A DNA stretch of 64,000 bases from Pelagirhabdus alkalitolerans (GTDB lineage: Bacteria > Bacillota > Bacilli > Bacillales > Amphibacillaceae), in NCBI RefSeq assembly GCF_900096905.1, contig NZ_FMYI01000003.1:124001-188000 (forward strand), read 5' to 3'. The translations under genes and the position numbers were made by a program. This document shows, piece by piece, positions 53,994 through 62,857 of this stretch. Below the pieces are notes generated by a model that saw nothing but the letters and a program-made list of their open reading frames with translations, was not told the origin of the DNA and did not search any database. Numbering within the stretch: position 1 is the stretch's first letter; every line of letters begins with the position of its first letter.

Positions 53994-54144
53994 ATCTGTC
54001 ATTCGACAATTGTTGACGGAATTTGTTGAATTTACTTCAATAAATGTTATAGAATATAATGAATACATGTTATGATAAATAGCAACAAACCCCATTGTGT
54101 AATGGGAATGAGATGAATGTTTACAAGGATTAAGGTGGTTAACC

Positions 54145-56343
54145 ATGGCTAAAGACAATTTATTGACGGCTCAGGACGTGATTGAAAAAACATCACACTA
54201 TATGTCAGAAGAAGATCTTGCTTTTATTGAAAAAGCCTATAACTTCGCAAAAGAAGCGCATAGTGATCAATTCAGACGATCAGGAGAGCCATATATTATT
54301 CACCCTGTCCAAGTGGCAGGTATATTAGCTGATCTCGGATTAGATAAGGAAACAATCGCTAGCGGCTTTTTACATGATGTCGTTGAAGATACGGACTATA
54401 CATTAGATGATTTAACGAAAAGATTTAATGAAGAAGTGGCCATGTTAGTCGATGGCGTTACAAAGCTAGGAAAGATCCGTTATAAATCAAAAGAAGCTCA
54501 GCAAGCGGAAAATCACCGCAAAATGTTCATTGCGATGTCAAAAGATATACGCGTCATTTTGATTAAGCTAGCAGACCGTGTTCATAATATGCGGACATTA
54601 AAACATTTACCACCTGAAAAGCAACGACGAATTGCAAATGAAACGTTAGAAATATTCGCTCCTCTAGCGCATCGACTCGGTATTTCAGCAATCAAGTGGG
54701 AATTAGAAGATACATCTTTGCGTTACCTTAATCCACAGCAGTATTATCGTATCGTGAATTTAATGAAGCAAAAGCGTGAAGAACGCGAACATTATATTGA
54801 AGAAGTGATGAATGAAGTTAAAAATCAGCTTGAAGATGTTGATATTGATGCTGAATTCTCAGGTAGACCGAAGCACTTATACAGTATTTATCGTAAAATG
54901 GTCTTACAAAACAAACAATTTAATGAAATTTATGACCTATTAGCCGTACGTATTATCGTTAATAGTATTAAAGATTGCTATGCTGTTTTAGGCATCATTC
55001 ATACATGTTGGAAACCAATGCCTGGACGTTTTAAAGACTATATAGCGATGCCCAAACCGAACCTGTATCAGTCGTTGCACACAACAGTTATAGGACCTAA
55101 AGGCGCACCACTTGAAGTTCAAATTCGTACCCATGAGATGCATGAAATTGCTGAATATGGTATTGCCGCACACTGGGCATACAAAGAAGGAAAAAAACTC
55201 GGAACAGATAGTGAAAACTCAGAGGAGAAACTATCATGGTTTAGAGAAATCCTAGAATCCCAAAGTGAGACGAATGATGCCGAAGAATTTATGGAATCAT
55301 TAAAAGTGGAATTATTCGCTGATTTAGTCTATGTATTTACACCAAAAGGTGATGTGATTGAATTACCTAAAGGTTCAGTTCCGATAGACTTTGCGTATAA
55401 AATACACACTGAAGTGGGTAATCACACAATTGGTGCTAAAGTGAATGGTAAGATGGAACCTCTTGATTATCAACTTAAGAATGGCGATATTATTGAAGTG
55501 ATGACATCGAAACACTCTTACGGGCCATCACGTGATTGGTTAAGCATGACCCAAACCTCTCAGGCTAAAAATAAAATTAAACAGTTCTTTAAAAAACAGC
55601 AACGGGAAGAAAATGTTATTAAAGGTAAAGAATTAGTCGAAAAAGAACTGCGAAACAACGGTTACCAAGTGAAAGATGCATTAACAAATGAAAATCTAGA
55701 ACGCGTAGCAGACCGGTTTAATTTTATTAGTGTGGATGATATGTATGCTGCCGTAGGCTATCAAGGTATTACAGCTTCACAAATTGCAACACGCTTAACT
55801 GATAAGCTTAGAAGAAAAGAAGAAAACCAAGAATTAGAAGAGACGATTGAGAATGTTCAACAAAAGACACAATCAAAACCAACGAAGCGTAAAGATTCTG
55901 GTGTTAAAGTAGAAGGTGTCGATAATCTATTAGTGCGTCTAGCTAAATGCTGTAACCCCGTGCCGGGTGATGACATTGTAGGGTTCATTACGAAAGGTCG
56001 AGGCGTCTCTGTGCATAGAAGAGACTGCCCGAATTTAAACGTGGATGGATTTGACCAACGTGCCCTTAATGTAGAATGGGAATCAAATAGCGCAAGCTCT
56101 AAACAGTATCATGTTGACTTAGAAATTTCAGGCTATGATCGTCGAGGATTACTAAACGATGTTTTACAATACGTGAATGAAATGGGAACGAATATTATTG
56201 CGGTGAGCGGTAAATCAGACCGTAATAAAATGGTTGTCATTCATTTAACATTATTGATTCATAACGTCAGTCATCTAAGACGGATCGTCGATCGCTTAAA
56301 ACAGATTAAAGACGTTTATACAGTTGAACGTGTTGTACAGTAG
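54145..56343 (+). CDS. relA: GTP pyrophosphokinase RelA (Rel, bifunctional)
   Basis: Makes and degrades (p)ppGpp. HD hydrolase domain with FLHDVVEDTDYTLDD, synthetase domain with RVHN and YQSLHTTVIGPKG, TGS domain (VYVFTPKGDVIELPKGS) and C-terminal zinc-finger and ACT domains (AKCCNPVPGDDIVGFIT). 732 residues, so it is the long ribosome-responsive form. A TATAAT at 54055-54060 may be its -10 element, with a weak TTTACT upstream. Confidence 0.98.
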   Translation: MAKDNLLTAQDVIEKTSHYMSEEDLAFIEKAYNFAKEAHSDQFRRSGEPYIIHPVQVAGILADLGLDKETIASGFLHDVVEDTDYTLDDLTKRFNEEVAMLVDGVTKLGKIRYKSKEAQQAENHRKMFIAMSKDIRVILIKLADRVHNMRTLKHLPPEKQRRIANETLEIFAPLAHRLGISAIKWELEDTSLRYLNPQQYYRIVNLMKQKREEREHYIEEVMNEVKNQLEDVDIDAEFSGRPKHLYSIYRKMVLQNKQFNEIYDLLAVRIIVNSIKDCYAVLGIIHTCWKPMPGRFKDYIAMPKPNLYQSLHTTVIGPKGAPLEVQIRTHEMHEIAEYGIAAHWAYKEGKKLGTDSENSEEKLSWFREILESQSETNDAEEFMESLKVELFADLVYVFTPKGDVIELPKGSVPIDFAYKIHTEVGNHTIGAKVNGKMEPLDYQLKNGDIIEVMTSKHSYGPSRDWLSMTQTSQAKNKIKQFFKKQQREENVIKGKELVEKELRNNGYQVKDALTNENLERVADRFNFISVDDMYAAVGYQGITASQIATRLTDKLRRKEENQELEETIENVQQKTQSKPTKRKDSGVKVEGVDNLLVRLAKCCNPVPGDDIVGFITKGRGVSVHRRDCPNLNVDGFDQRALNVEWESNSASSKQYHVDLEISGYDRRGLLNDVLQYVNEMGTNIIAVSGKSDRNKMVVIHLTLLIHNVSHLRRIVDRLKQIKDVYTVERVVQ

Positions 56344-56365
56344 AAGGTAAAAGGAGTCATAAAGA

Positions 56366-56821
56366 ATGAAAGCAGTTATACAACGTGCCAAAAGAGGGAA
56401 GGTCACGGTTTCAGACCAAGTTGTGGGCTCAATTGAATCTGGACTGGTTGTACTTCTAGGCGTGACACATGATGATACATCTGAAGATGCTCAGTATTTA
56501 GCCAATAAAATTGTAAACTTACGCATCTTTGAAGATGAAGATCAAAAAATGAATAACTCATTACTAGACCAACAAGGTCAAGTTCTATCAATATCTCAAT
56601 TTACATTGTACAGTGATACTAGAAAAGGGAGACGTCCTAATTTTATGGAAGCAGCTAAGCCAGATCAAGCCAAACAGTTGTATGAAACGTTCAATGATGC
56701 GCTTGGAGCTTTTGGTGTGGTGGTTGAAACGGGTGTGTTTGGTGAAATGATGGATGTTGAACTCGTAAATGATGGACCTGTTACGATTACAATTGATAGT
56801 GAACAAAGAAATTCGAAGTAA
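56366..56821 (+). CDS. dtd: D-aminoacyl-tRNA deacylase
   Basis: Removes D-amino acids wrongly attached to tRNA. The Gly-cisPro-type motifs are in SISQFTLYSDTRKGRRPNF, and the end has GVVVETGVFGEMMDVELVNDGPVT. 151 residues. Follows relA by 22 bases. Confidence 0.97.
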   Translation: MKAVIQRAKRGKVTVSDQVVGSIESGLVVLLGVTHDDTSEDAQYLANKIVNLRIFEDEDQKMNNSLLDQQGQVLSISQFTLYSDTRKGRRPNFMEAAKPDQAKQLYETFNDALGAFGVVVETGVFGEMMDVELVNDGPVTITIDSEQRNSK

Positions 56822-56848
56822 TTATATTCATAGTTTTACATGCAAAAT

Positions 56849-56899
56849 AAAAAACCTTTATTCTTCGCTCTTATGTGGGCGAATGAATAAAGGTTTTTT
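56849..56899. terminator. Bidirectional terminator after dtd
   Basis: AAAAAACCTTTATTC and GAATAAAGGTTTTTT are perfectly complementary, with an inner TTCGC/GCGAA arm. A and T runs on both sides. Confidence 0.9.
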
Positions 56900-57204
56900 A
56901 ATGTTTATAATAAATTTAAAGGTTTGTTCATGCTAATCAATATAGCAGATAATTGAGGGATAAGAAGTCGATAGGAGTTTAGATGGAGGTCTTGTATTGT
57001 ATAAGATTGTGTAATACAATTATTTACAATAGAATGAAAGAATATTTTGGAATTTACATATTTGTAAGTGTGAAACAATATATATCAAATTGATCCTAAA
57101 GTAATTACTTACAAAAAATGTTATCTTATAGATTATGCTTTATATCGTTTAGAAACAGGCATGCTTTTATTCATCAGACTAAATATAAAGAAAGGGAGTT
57201 AGTT
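56900..57204. other. AT-rich stretch without a convincing gene
   Basis: About 300 bases between the dtd terminator and the next coding start. It holds an inverted repeat ATTGTAT-N11-ATACAAT (56996-57002, 57014-57020) and a 36-codon frame from ATG 56983 preceded by AGGAG, which I do not accept as a gene without further support. Confidence 0.5.
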
Positions 57205-57465
57205 GTGTTAAAATCAAGATCAAAACTACTCGTTGTGAGTAGTATTTTGACATTGCTATATGGTTATATGTTATCTCCAAGTCCAGAAGAAGTTGCAGGC
57301 ATACAAGCGTTTTTAGCCGTATTTATTATCTGGCCTGGATTCTTATTATTTCAATTTATTTGTTATGGTTTATTTAAAAACGATCAGAATCATAGTATTT
57401 ATGTTGGGTTAATTCTTTTAAAGACAGCACTTTTTCTGATTCAACCTGTCAATTTTAACAAATAA
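57205..57465 (+). CDS. Small membrane protein, three helices
   Basis: 86 residues with helices LLVVSSILTLLYGYML, IQAFLAVFIIWPGFLLFQFICYGLF and SIYVGLILLKTALFLI. The start is taken as GTG 57205, seven bases after AAAGGGAG; the frame upstream of it lacks the character of protein coding. I do not recognise it. It lies one base before the next membrane gene and is probably cotranscribed with it. Confidence 0.6.
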   Translation: MLKSRSKLLVVSSILTLLYGYMLSPSPEEVAGIQAFLAVFIIWPGFLLFQFICYGLFKNDQNHSIYVGLILLKTALFLIQPVNFNK

Positions 57466-57466
57466 A

Positions 57467-57913
57467 ATGAATGATATAGCTTTTTATTTATCTATTTTGG
57501 TTATCTTTATCATTGATTTCCACATGATGACATTAGAGAATAAAATAAATATAAAAGAAATGACACTCTCAGTTGAAAAGAAAAATGCTGTAGTCGATCA
57601 ATTTAACAATGCTTGGCTCTTAATTGGACCTGTTGTAATGTTATTTGCTTTATATTTTCAATTAAGTGAAGGAAATCATACATTGGTTATAACATTCAGT
57701 TTGTTTTACATCTTTTTATTTTTAAGAAAGTACAAGTCAAAAGGGAAGTTTGCTCTTATTCAATTGTGTGGTACTGTGTTTGTTTATACTTTATCAGTCA
57801 ACAATAGCCCAGAAATATTAAAAGGGATCTTATTAATCGCTGCTTTATTTCTTTTGTATCAGATTAAAAAATCTATTTTTGAAAAAGAAAAACTGCTGGA
57901 TTTAGTAGATTGA
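57467..57913 (+). CDS. Membrane protein of unknown function
   Basis: 148 residues with four or five hydrophobic helices and a short charged loop after the first one (LENKINIKEMTLSVEKKNAVVDQFN). There is no clear ribosome-binding site, so translation may be coupled to the preceding gene, whose stop is one base upstream. No family recognised. Confidence 0.6.
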   Translation: MNDIAFYLSILVIFIIDFHMMTLENKINIKEMTLSVEKKNAVVDQFNNAWLLIGPVVMLFALYFQLSEGNHTLVITFSLFYIFLFLRKYKSKGKFALIQLCGTVFVYTLSVNNSPEILKGILLIAALFLLYQIKKSIFEKEKLLDLVD

Positions 57914-57992
57914 ACGCTAATTATATATGTTTGTGAAATGGTTTTAGAAAGCGAGAGAGTGGTTGATCAATCTAAATTAAGGGAGTAATAAC

Positions 57993-58187
57993 ATGAAAAG
58001 CCTGAAATTAAACGTTATTTTTTTAGCTATTGGATTAGTCTTATTAGTTAGCCAGCTCATACTGCTTCTTGATGGACTGATCGGTTTTACTATCGCAACA
58101 CTATCATTCTTTTTCATTTTCCTAGGTCTATTTTGGAAACAGAATCCAGTTAAAGTCATTATCATGATGCTAGATAATTTATTTTAA
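57993..58187 (+). CDS. Small two-helix membrane protein
   Basis: 64 residues, starting MKSLKLNVIFLAIGLVLLVS, with a second helix GFTIATLSFFFIFLGLFW. A good AAGGGAG site stands before ATG 57993. Third of a run of small membrane genes between dtd and pst; unknown function. Confidence 0.6.
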   Translation: MKSLKLNVIFLAIGLVLLVSQLILLLDGLIGFTIATLSFFFIFLGLFWKQNPVKVIIMMLDNLF

Positions 58188-58253
58188 TGATGTAACGTAT
58201 TTGAACAGGTCTAAGTTAATTCTTCTATCAATTGAATAAATGCTATTTGCAAC

Positions 58254-58292
58254 AAAAAGACAATTGCTTATATTAAGCAATTGTCTTTTTTT
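58254..58292. terminator. Bidirectional terminator before pstS
   Basis: AAAAAGACAATTGCTTA and TAAGCAATTGTCTTTTT around TAT; closes the small membrane gene run. Confidence 0.9.
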
Positions 58293-58303
58293 ATCGTGAA
58301 TTA

Positions 58304-58357
58304 TTTACAATCTCTTAACAGTGAATTCATAGTGGCTTTATATTTGAACGTTATGAT
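58304..58357 (+). promoter_or_regulatory. PhoP boxes and promoter of the pst operon
   Basis: Four hexamers fit the Bacillus PhoP pattern TT(A/C/T)A(C/T)A with exact 11-base spacing: TTTACA 58304, TTAACA 58315, TTCATA 58326 and TTTATA 58337. A TATGAT -10 candidate is at 58352-58357. This is the layout of PhoP-activated promoters, in which phosphorylated PhoP replaces a -35 element. Confidence 0.85.
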
Positions 58358-58413
58358 GTAATTGTGATCGAGATAGCGATCCAAAAATATAGCAATAAGG
58401 GGATGACATTCAC

Positions 58414-59397
58414 ATGAAACAGTTAAAGTTGAGTTTTTTATTGATGTTAGGATTTGTATTAATGGGCGTTTTAGTTGCTTGCCAAGATTCAAATGATGTA
58501 GAAGAAGCTGGTGCAGGTGATGCTGAAGAAACACAGGAAGAAACAACTGATGAAACGAGCGAAAGTGATCCAGAAGGTTATTTAGAAATAAGAGGTTCAG
58601 ATACGATGGTTAACTTAGGTCAATCATTAGCTGAGCATTATATGGATACAAATCCAAACGCTGATTTATCGGTTACAGGTGGTGGATCTGGAACTGGAAT
58701 TGCCGCAATGATCAATAATGAAATTGATGTTGCACAATCATCAAGAGCCATGACAGAAGAAGAAATTGAAGATGCAGAAAACAATGGTGCCCAGCCACTT
58801 GAATTTATTATTGGACAAGATGGATTAGCTGTTGCAACAAACAATGATAATCCAATTGAAGGCTTAACAGTTGACGAAATCAAGTCTATATTCGTTGGTG
58901 ATATTACAGATTGGTCTGAATTAGGCTGGGATGATGGTGGAGAGATTACGGTCTATTCAAGACAATCGAACTCTGGTACCTACGTTTATTTTAATGAAAA
59001 TATAATGGACGGAGAAGATTTTGCTGACGGTGCGATGTTTATGCCTGGTTCATCAGCTATTCGAGAAGCGGTAGAACAAGAAGCGAATGCGATCGGTTAT
59101 ATCGGAATCGGCTATATTGATGGTATTAATGCTCTAAATGTAGCAATAGATGAAGATCACGACTATGTGACACCTTTTGAAGAGTCTAACGTTGATGAAG
59201 GGATTTATCCAATCGCAAGACCCCTTTACTTCTATGTGAACGGAGAACCTGATGGTTTGATGTTCGATTACTTGAAGTGGGTCTTACAAGATGAAGACGC
59301 AGATGATGTTCGTCATGATACAGGCTTCTATCAAATCGGAAATGATTATCAAGACCAAAACGTAAATACTTTCGATTATTTAGGGATTGAGTGGTAA
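58414..59397 (+). CDS. pstS: Phosphate ABC transporter substrate-binding lipoprotein PstS
   Basis: Extracellular phosphate receptor anchored as a lipoprotein: signal FLLMLGFVLMGVLVACQ with lipobox Cys, then an acidic linker. Phosphate-binding segments EIRGSDTMVNLGQ, VTGGGSGTGIAAM and YSRQSNSGTYVYF are clear. 327 residues. First gene of pstSCAB-phoU, under four PhoP half-sites. Confidence 0.96.
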   Translation: MKQLKLSFLLMLGFVLMGVLVACQDSNDVEEAGAGDAEETQEETTDETSESDPEGYLEIRGSDTMVNLGQSLAEHYMDTNPNADLSVTGGGSGTGIAAMINNEIDVAQSSRAMTEEEIEDAENNGAQPLEFIIGQDGLAVATNNDNPIEGLTVDEIKSIFVGDITDWSELGWDDGGEITVYSRQSNSGTYVYFNENIMDGEDFADGAMFMPGSSAIREAVEQEANAIGYIGIGYIDGINALNVAIDEDHDYVTPFEESNVDEGIYPIARPLYFYVNGEPDGLMFDYLKWVLQDEDADDVRHDTGFYQIGNDYQDQNVNTFDYLGIEW

Positions 59398-59405
59398 AAA
59401 AGTTA

Positions 59406-59440
59406 TTAAGAGATGGTCTGAGTATTAGACCATCTCTTAA
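59406..59440 (+). terminator. Intercistronic hairpin pstS-pstC
   Basis: TTAAGAGATGGTCT and AGACCATCTCTTAA form a perfect 14-base stem without a T run. It probably protects the pstS message or partly stops transcription, so PstS is made in excess of the membrane subunits. Confidence 0.65.
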
Positions 59441-59476
59441 AACCATTAAATAGATAAAAAGAATTGAGGTGCTTAT

Positions 59477-60457
59477 ATGGAGGGGGAAACTCACGAAGCA
59501 GTTGAGAACAAGTCTGTTTCAAATCATTTAAAACAGCGTTCACTCAAAACAAATATAGTTGATGTTTTAATTGAAAAGATGTTTTTCTTATTTGGCATGA
59601 TGGCTGTTGTTGTTTTGATGTTAATTTTGTATTTTTTAGTAAGAGAATCGCGGGATGCGTTAGTTGAAGTGGGGATCTTAGAATTCTTGACCGGTACACG
59701 CTGGTATCCATCATCACCACAAGGCGCTGGATATGGTGCATTACCATTCATATTCGGTTCGTTTATGGTTACAATCGGTGCTCTTGTCATTTCAGTACCG
59801 TGGGGTGTTTTTACAGCTATATTCATTGCTGAGATAGCCCCTAAAAGAGTACGTGAAGTTTTAAAACCTGTTGTTGAGATTTTAGCAATTTTTCCTTCTG
59901 TCATATTAGGTTTTATTGCCTTAGTTGTTATTTCACCCATTGTGGCTAATGTATTTGGTTTAACGAACGGGCTCAATGCATTAACTGCTTCAATCATTTT
60001 AGGTGTGATGTCATTACCAACGATTATTAGTATTTCTGAAGATGCACTAAAAAGTGTTCCAAAAGATTACCGTGAGGCTGCTTATGCTTTAGGTGCAACG
60101 AAATGGGAAACCATTAAAATTGTAATCTTTCCAGCAGCTAAATCAGGTATTACAGCAGGAATCATGTTAGGGTTTGGCCGTGCTGTTGGTGAAACAATGG
60201 CCGTACTAATGGCAGCAGGTAATGCTATTGATCTCCCTTTAACTGAAATCTTTGGTGTTCATTTGCCCAATTATTTAACGTCTGTTAGAACATTAACAGC
60301 TAATATAGCAATTGAAGGTTCAGATGTCCCTTGGGGAAGCTTGCACTATAGTTCACTATTTGTGATCGCGCTTATATTATTTGTGATTACATTCATTGTG
60401 AATATGGGTGCTGATTTACTAATAACGAGACAAAGGAGAAAGATCAAAAATGACTAA
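59477..60457 (+). CDS. pstC: Phosphate ABC transporter permease PstC
   Basis: 326 residues, six helices, with the permease EAA loop DYREAAYALGATKWETIKIVIFPAAKSGI. Pairs with PstA to form the channel. GAGGTG site before ATG 59477. Overlaps pstA by eight bases. Confidence 0.95.
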   Translation: MEGETHEAVENKSVSNHLKQRSLKTNIVDVLIEKMFFLFGMMAVVVLMLILYFLVRESRDALVEVGILEFLTGTRWYPSSPQGAGYGALPFIFGSFMVTIGALVISVPWGVFTAIFIAEIAPKRVREVLKPVVEILAIFPSVILGFIALVVISPIVANVFGLTNGLNALTASIILGVMSLPTIISISEDALKSVPKDYREAAYALGATKWETIKIVIFPAAKSGITAGIMLGFGRAVGETMAVLMAAGNAIDLPLTEIFGVHLPNYLTSVRTLTANIAIEGSDVPWGSLHYSSLFVIALILFVITFIVNMGADLLITRQRRKIKND

Positions 60458-61304
60458 AAAGATATCTCAGAGATTTTGGTTTGCTTTTTCTGGCTTGTTT
60501 GCCTTTTTAACATTGATCACGCTAGGATTTCTCCTTTTCTCAATTATTCGAGAAGGAATCAGTGTGATTAGCTGGTCATTCATTACAGAACCACCAAGAT
60601 CAAATATGACTGAAGGGGGCATTTGGCCTGCTTTAGTTGGGACGATTTATGTATCATCATTAACTATATTTATTTCTGTACCTGTAGGTATAGGGGCAGC
60701 GATTTATTTAAATGAATATGCTAAACAAGGTGTGATCGTACGTATTATTCGACTAAGCATTCGAAATTTAGCTGGTGTGCCATCCATTGTATATGGTTTA
60801 TTTGGATTAGCGATTTTCGCTTCAACACTCAGAATAGGTGTGGGTCTATTAACAGCGGCTATCACATTATCCATTATGGTACTCCCGTGGGTTATTACCG
60901 CATCTGAAGAATCACTAAAAGCTGTTCCAGACTCATTTAGAGAGGGTGGACTTGCTTTAGGTGCAACGAAATGGCAAATGATTCGCCACTTAGTGTTACC
61001 TTCAGCCATACCAGGGATGGCAACAGGAGCCATTCTAGGGTTAGCGAGAGCGGCTGGAGAGACGGCACCCATTATTTTAACGGGCGCAGCTTATTTTTCA
61101 AGAAATTTACCATCAAGTTTATCTGACAGTTTTATGGCGTTACCTTATCACCTTTATATATTGGCAACTCAACACGCACAGACAGCTACTGTACGCCCGA
61201 TAGCCTATGGTACAGCCTTTGTATTGATTTTATTAGTCGTTATTTTAAACTTGTTTGCGATTATGATTCGGAATTATTACCGTCGTCAAAATGAGTATTT
61301 GTAA
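60450..61304 (+). CDS. pstA: Phosphate ABC transporter permease PstA
   Basis: 284 residues, six helices; EAA loop SFREGGLALGATKWQMIRHLVLPSAIPG and the family start PRSNMTEGGIWPALVGTIYV. Second membrane subunit of the phosphate importer. Confidence 0.95.
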   Translation: MTKKISQRFWFAFSGLFAFLTLITLGFLLFSIIREGISVISWSFITEPPRSNMTEGGIWPALVGTIYVSSLTIFISVPVGIGAAIYLNEYAKQGVIVRIIRLSIRNLAGVPSIVYGLFGLAIFASTLRIGVGLLTAAITLSIMVLPWVITASEESLKAVPDSFREGGLALGATKWQMIRHLVLPSAIPGMATGAILGLARAAGETAPIILTGAAYFSRNLPSSLSDSFMALPYHLYILATQHAQTATVRPIAYGTAFVLILLVVILNLFAIMIRNYYRRQNEYL

Positions 61305-61324
61305 AAAATTAAGGAGGAAATAAC

Positions 61325-62137
61325 ATGTTAAAGATTGTCCCGAATGAACAGACAACGAATAAACAAGAGCCTAACAAACAGCTGGATCCGATTTTTGAAA
61401 CAAAGGATCTTAACTTGTGGTACGGAGAAGATCAGGCCTTAAAAAATATAAATTTATCGATTGATAAACAAAATGTCACAGCAATTATTGGGCCTTCTGG
61501 ATGTGGTAAGTCGACATTTTTAAAAACGTTGAATCGAATGGTGGAACTTGTCCCAAGTGTTAAAACGAAAGGTGAAATAAATTATCAAGGGGTTAATATC
61601 TTTGATGAAAAAATAAATTTAGTTGAATTACGTTCATCAATTGGAATGGTCTTTCAAAAACCGAATCCTTTTCCAAAATCGATTTACGATAATATAGCAT
61701 TTGGACCGAGAGTTCACGGTAAGAAAAACAAGAAAGAAATTGATGCGTTAGTCGAAAAAAGCTTAAAAGGATCAGGTTTATGGGACGAAGTAAAAGATCG
61801 ATTAGGGGATTCAGCGCTTAGTCTTTCAGGTGGTCAACAACAACGTTTATGTATTGCGAGAACATTGGCAATCCAACCAGACGTCATATTGATGGATGAG
61901 CCAACATCGGCACTTGACCCTAAATCAACATTAATTATTGAAGAATTAATTCAAGAATTAAAACAAAACTATTCAATTATTATTGTGACACATAATATGC
62001 AGCAAGCAGCACGTGTATCTGATCATACAGCGTTTTTCTTAAATGGTGAAGTCATCGAGTTCGGTCAAACCGATACACTATTCCAAGCACCAACAGATAA
62101 ACGAACAGAAGATTATATTACAGGACGTTTCGGTTAA
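61325..62137 (+). CDS. pstB: Phosphate ABC transporter ATP-binding protein PstB
   Basis: ATPase of the phosphate importer. Walker A GPSGCGKST, Q loop GMVFQKPNPFPKSI, signature LSGGQQQR, Walker B VILMDEPTSALDPKST. 270 residues. AAGGAGG site. Confidence 0.98.
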   Translation: MLKIVPNEQTTNKQEPNKQLDPIFETKDLNLWYGEDQALKNINLSIDKQNVTAIIGPSGCGKSTFLKTLNRMVELVPSVKTKGEINYQGVNIFDEKINLVELRSSIGMVFQKPNPFPKSIYDNIAFGPRVHGKKNKKEIDALVEKSLKGSGLWDEVKDRLGDSALSLSGGQQQRLCIARTLAIQPDVILMDEPTSALDPKSTLIIEELIQELKQNYSIIIVTHNMQQAARVSDHTAFFLNGEVIEFGQTDTLFQAPTDKRTEDYITGRFG

Positions 62138-62156
62138 TAAAAGGGAGGTTACAGTT

Positions 62157-62810
62157 GTGCGTGAACAATTTGAAGAAGAGTTACTAGATGTAAAAAATCA
62201 GGTCAATCAGTTAGCAAAAAATGTATTAGACCAATTGGATAAATCGATGGATTCACTAAAATTTCATAATAATCAGCTGGCACTTGAAATTATTGAAGAA
62301 GATATTAAGATAGATAATTTAGACTTGTCCATTAATGAACAGGTAGTACGATTAATTGCAAAACAACAACCAGTAGCAACAGATTTACGGCATTTGATTG
62401 CTACGATTCGAATAACAACGGATTTAGAACGAATGGCTGATCATGCTAAAAACATTGCTCGAGTAACGACTAAATTAAAAGAATCCGAGTCAAGAGAAGT
62501 GGACCCAATCATTATCACCATGCATGAATTAGCAACAGAGATGCTAGAAAAAGCGATTGTGGCTTATAAAGAAGAAGATATTACGTTAGCTAAAGAATTA
62601 GCCGACAAAGATGATGAAATGGATAAACTCTATGCTAAGTTGCTTGAAGAAGTTGTCATGTATTCTACAGATTCAATTGAAGAACGAGAATGGATGATTC
62701 AAACAACTCTATGTGCGCGATTCTTAGAGCGGTTTGGTGATTATTTAACCAATATCTCTGAGAGCATCACCTATATGGTTAAAGGCTATAATATCGATTT
62801 GAATAAATAA
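62157..62810 (+). CDS. phoU: Phosphate signalling protein PhoU
   Basis: 217 residues, two PhoU three-helix bundles (motifs LALEIIEEDIKIDNLDLSI and TDLRHLIATIRITTDLERM). In other bacteria it links transporter state to the PhoR kinase. GTG 62157 is chosen behind AAGGGAGGT; longer readings run into pstB. Last gene of the operon. Confidence 0.95.
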   Translation: MREQFEEELLDVKNQVNQLAKNVLDQLDKSMDSLKFHNNQLALEIIEEDIKIDNLDLSINEQVVRLIAKQQPVATDLRHLIATIRITTDLERMADHAKNIARVTTKLKESESREVDPIIITMHELATEMLEKAIVAYKEEDITLAKELADKDDEMDKLYAKLLEEVVMYSTDSIEEREWMIQTTLCARFLERFGDYLTNISESITYMVKGYNIDLNK

Positions 62811-62857
62811 ACCCATAAGATGAGCATCCTATTTAAGGACGTTCGTCTCATGGGTTT
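62809..62857. terminator. Long hairpin between phoU and the amidase gene
   Basis: AAACCCAT at the left pairs with ATGGGTTT at the right, and the inner arms continue pairing with G-U wobbles for about 20 bases. Placed between convergent genes. Confidence 0.75.

Noticed and set aside
56983..57093. 36-codon frame with AGGAG before it
   Set aside because: Too short and AT-driven, overlapping an inverted repeat; one plausible ribosome-binding site is not enough.
59524..59997. 157-residue minus-strand gene inside pstC
   Set aside because: Antisense shadow of pstC; no promoter or ribosome-binding site, and pstC is beyond doubt.
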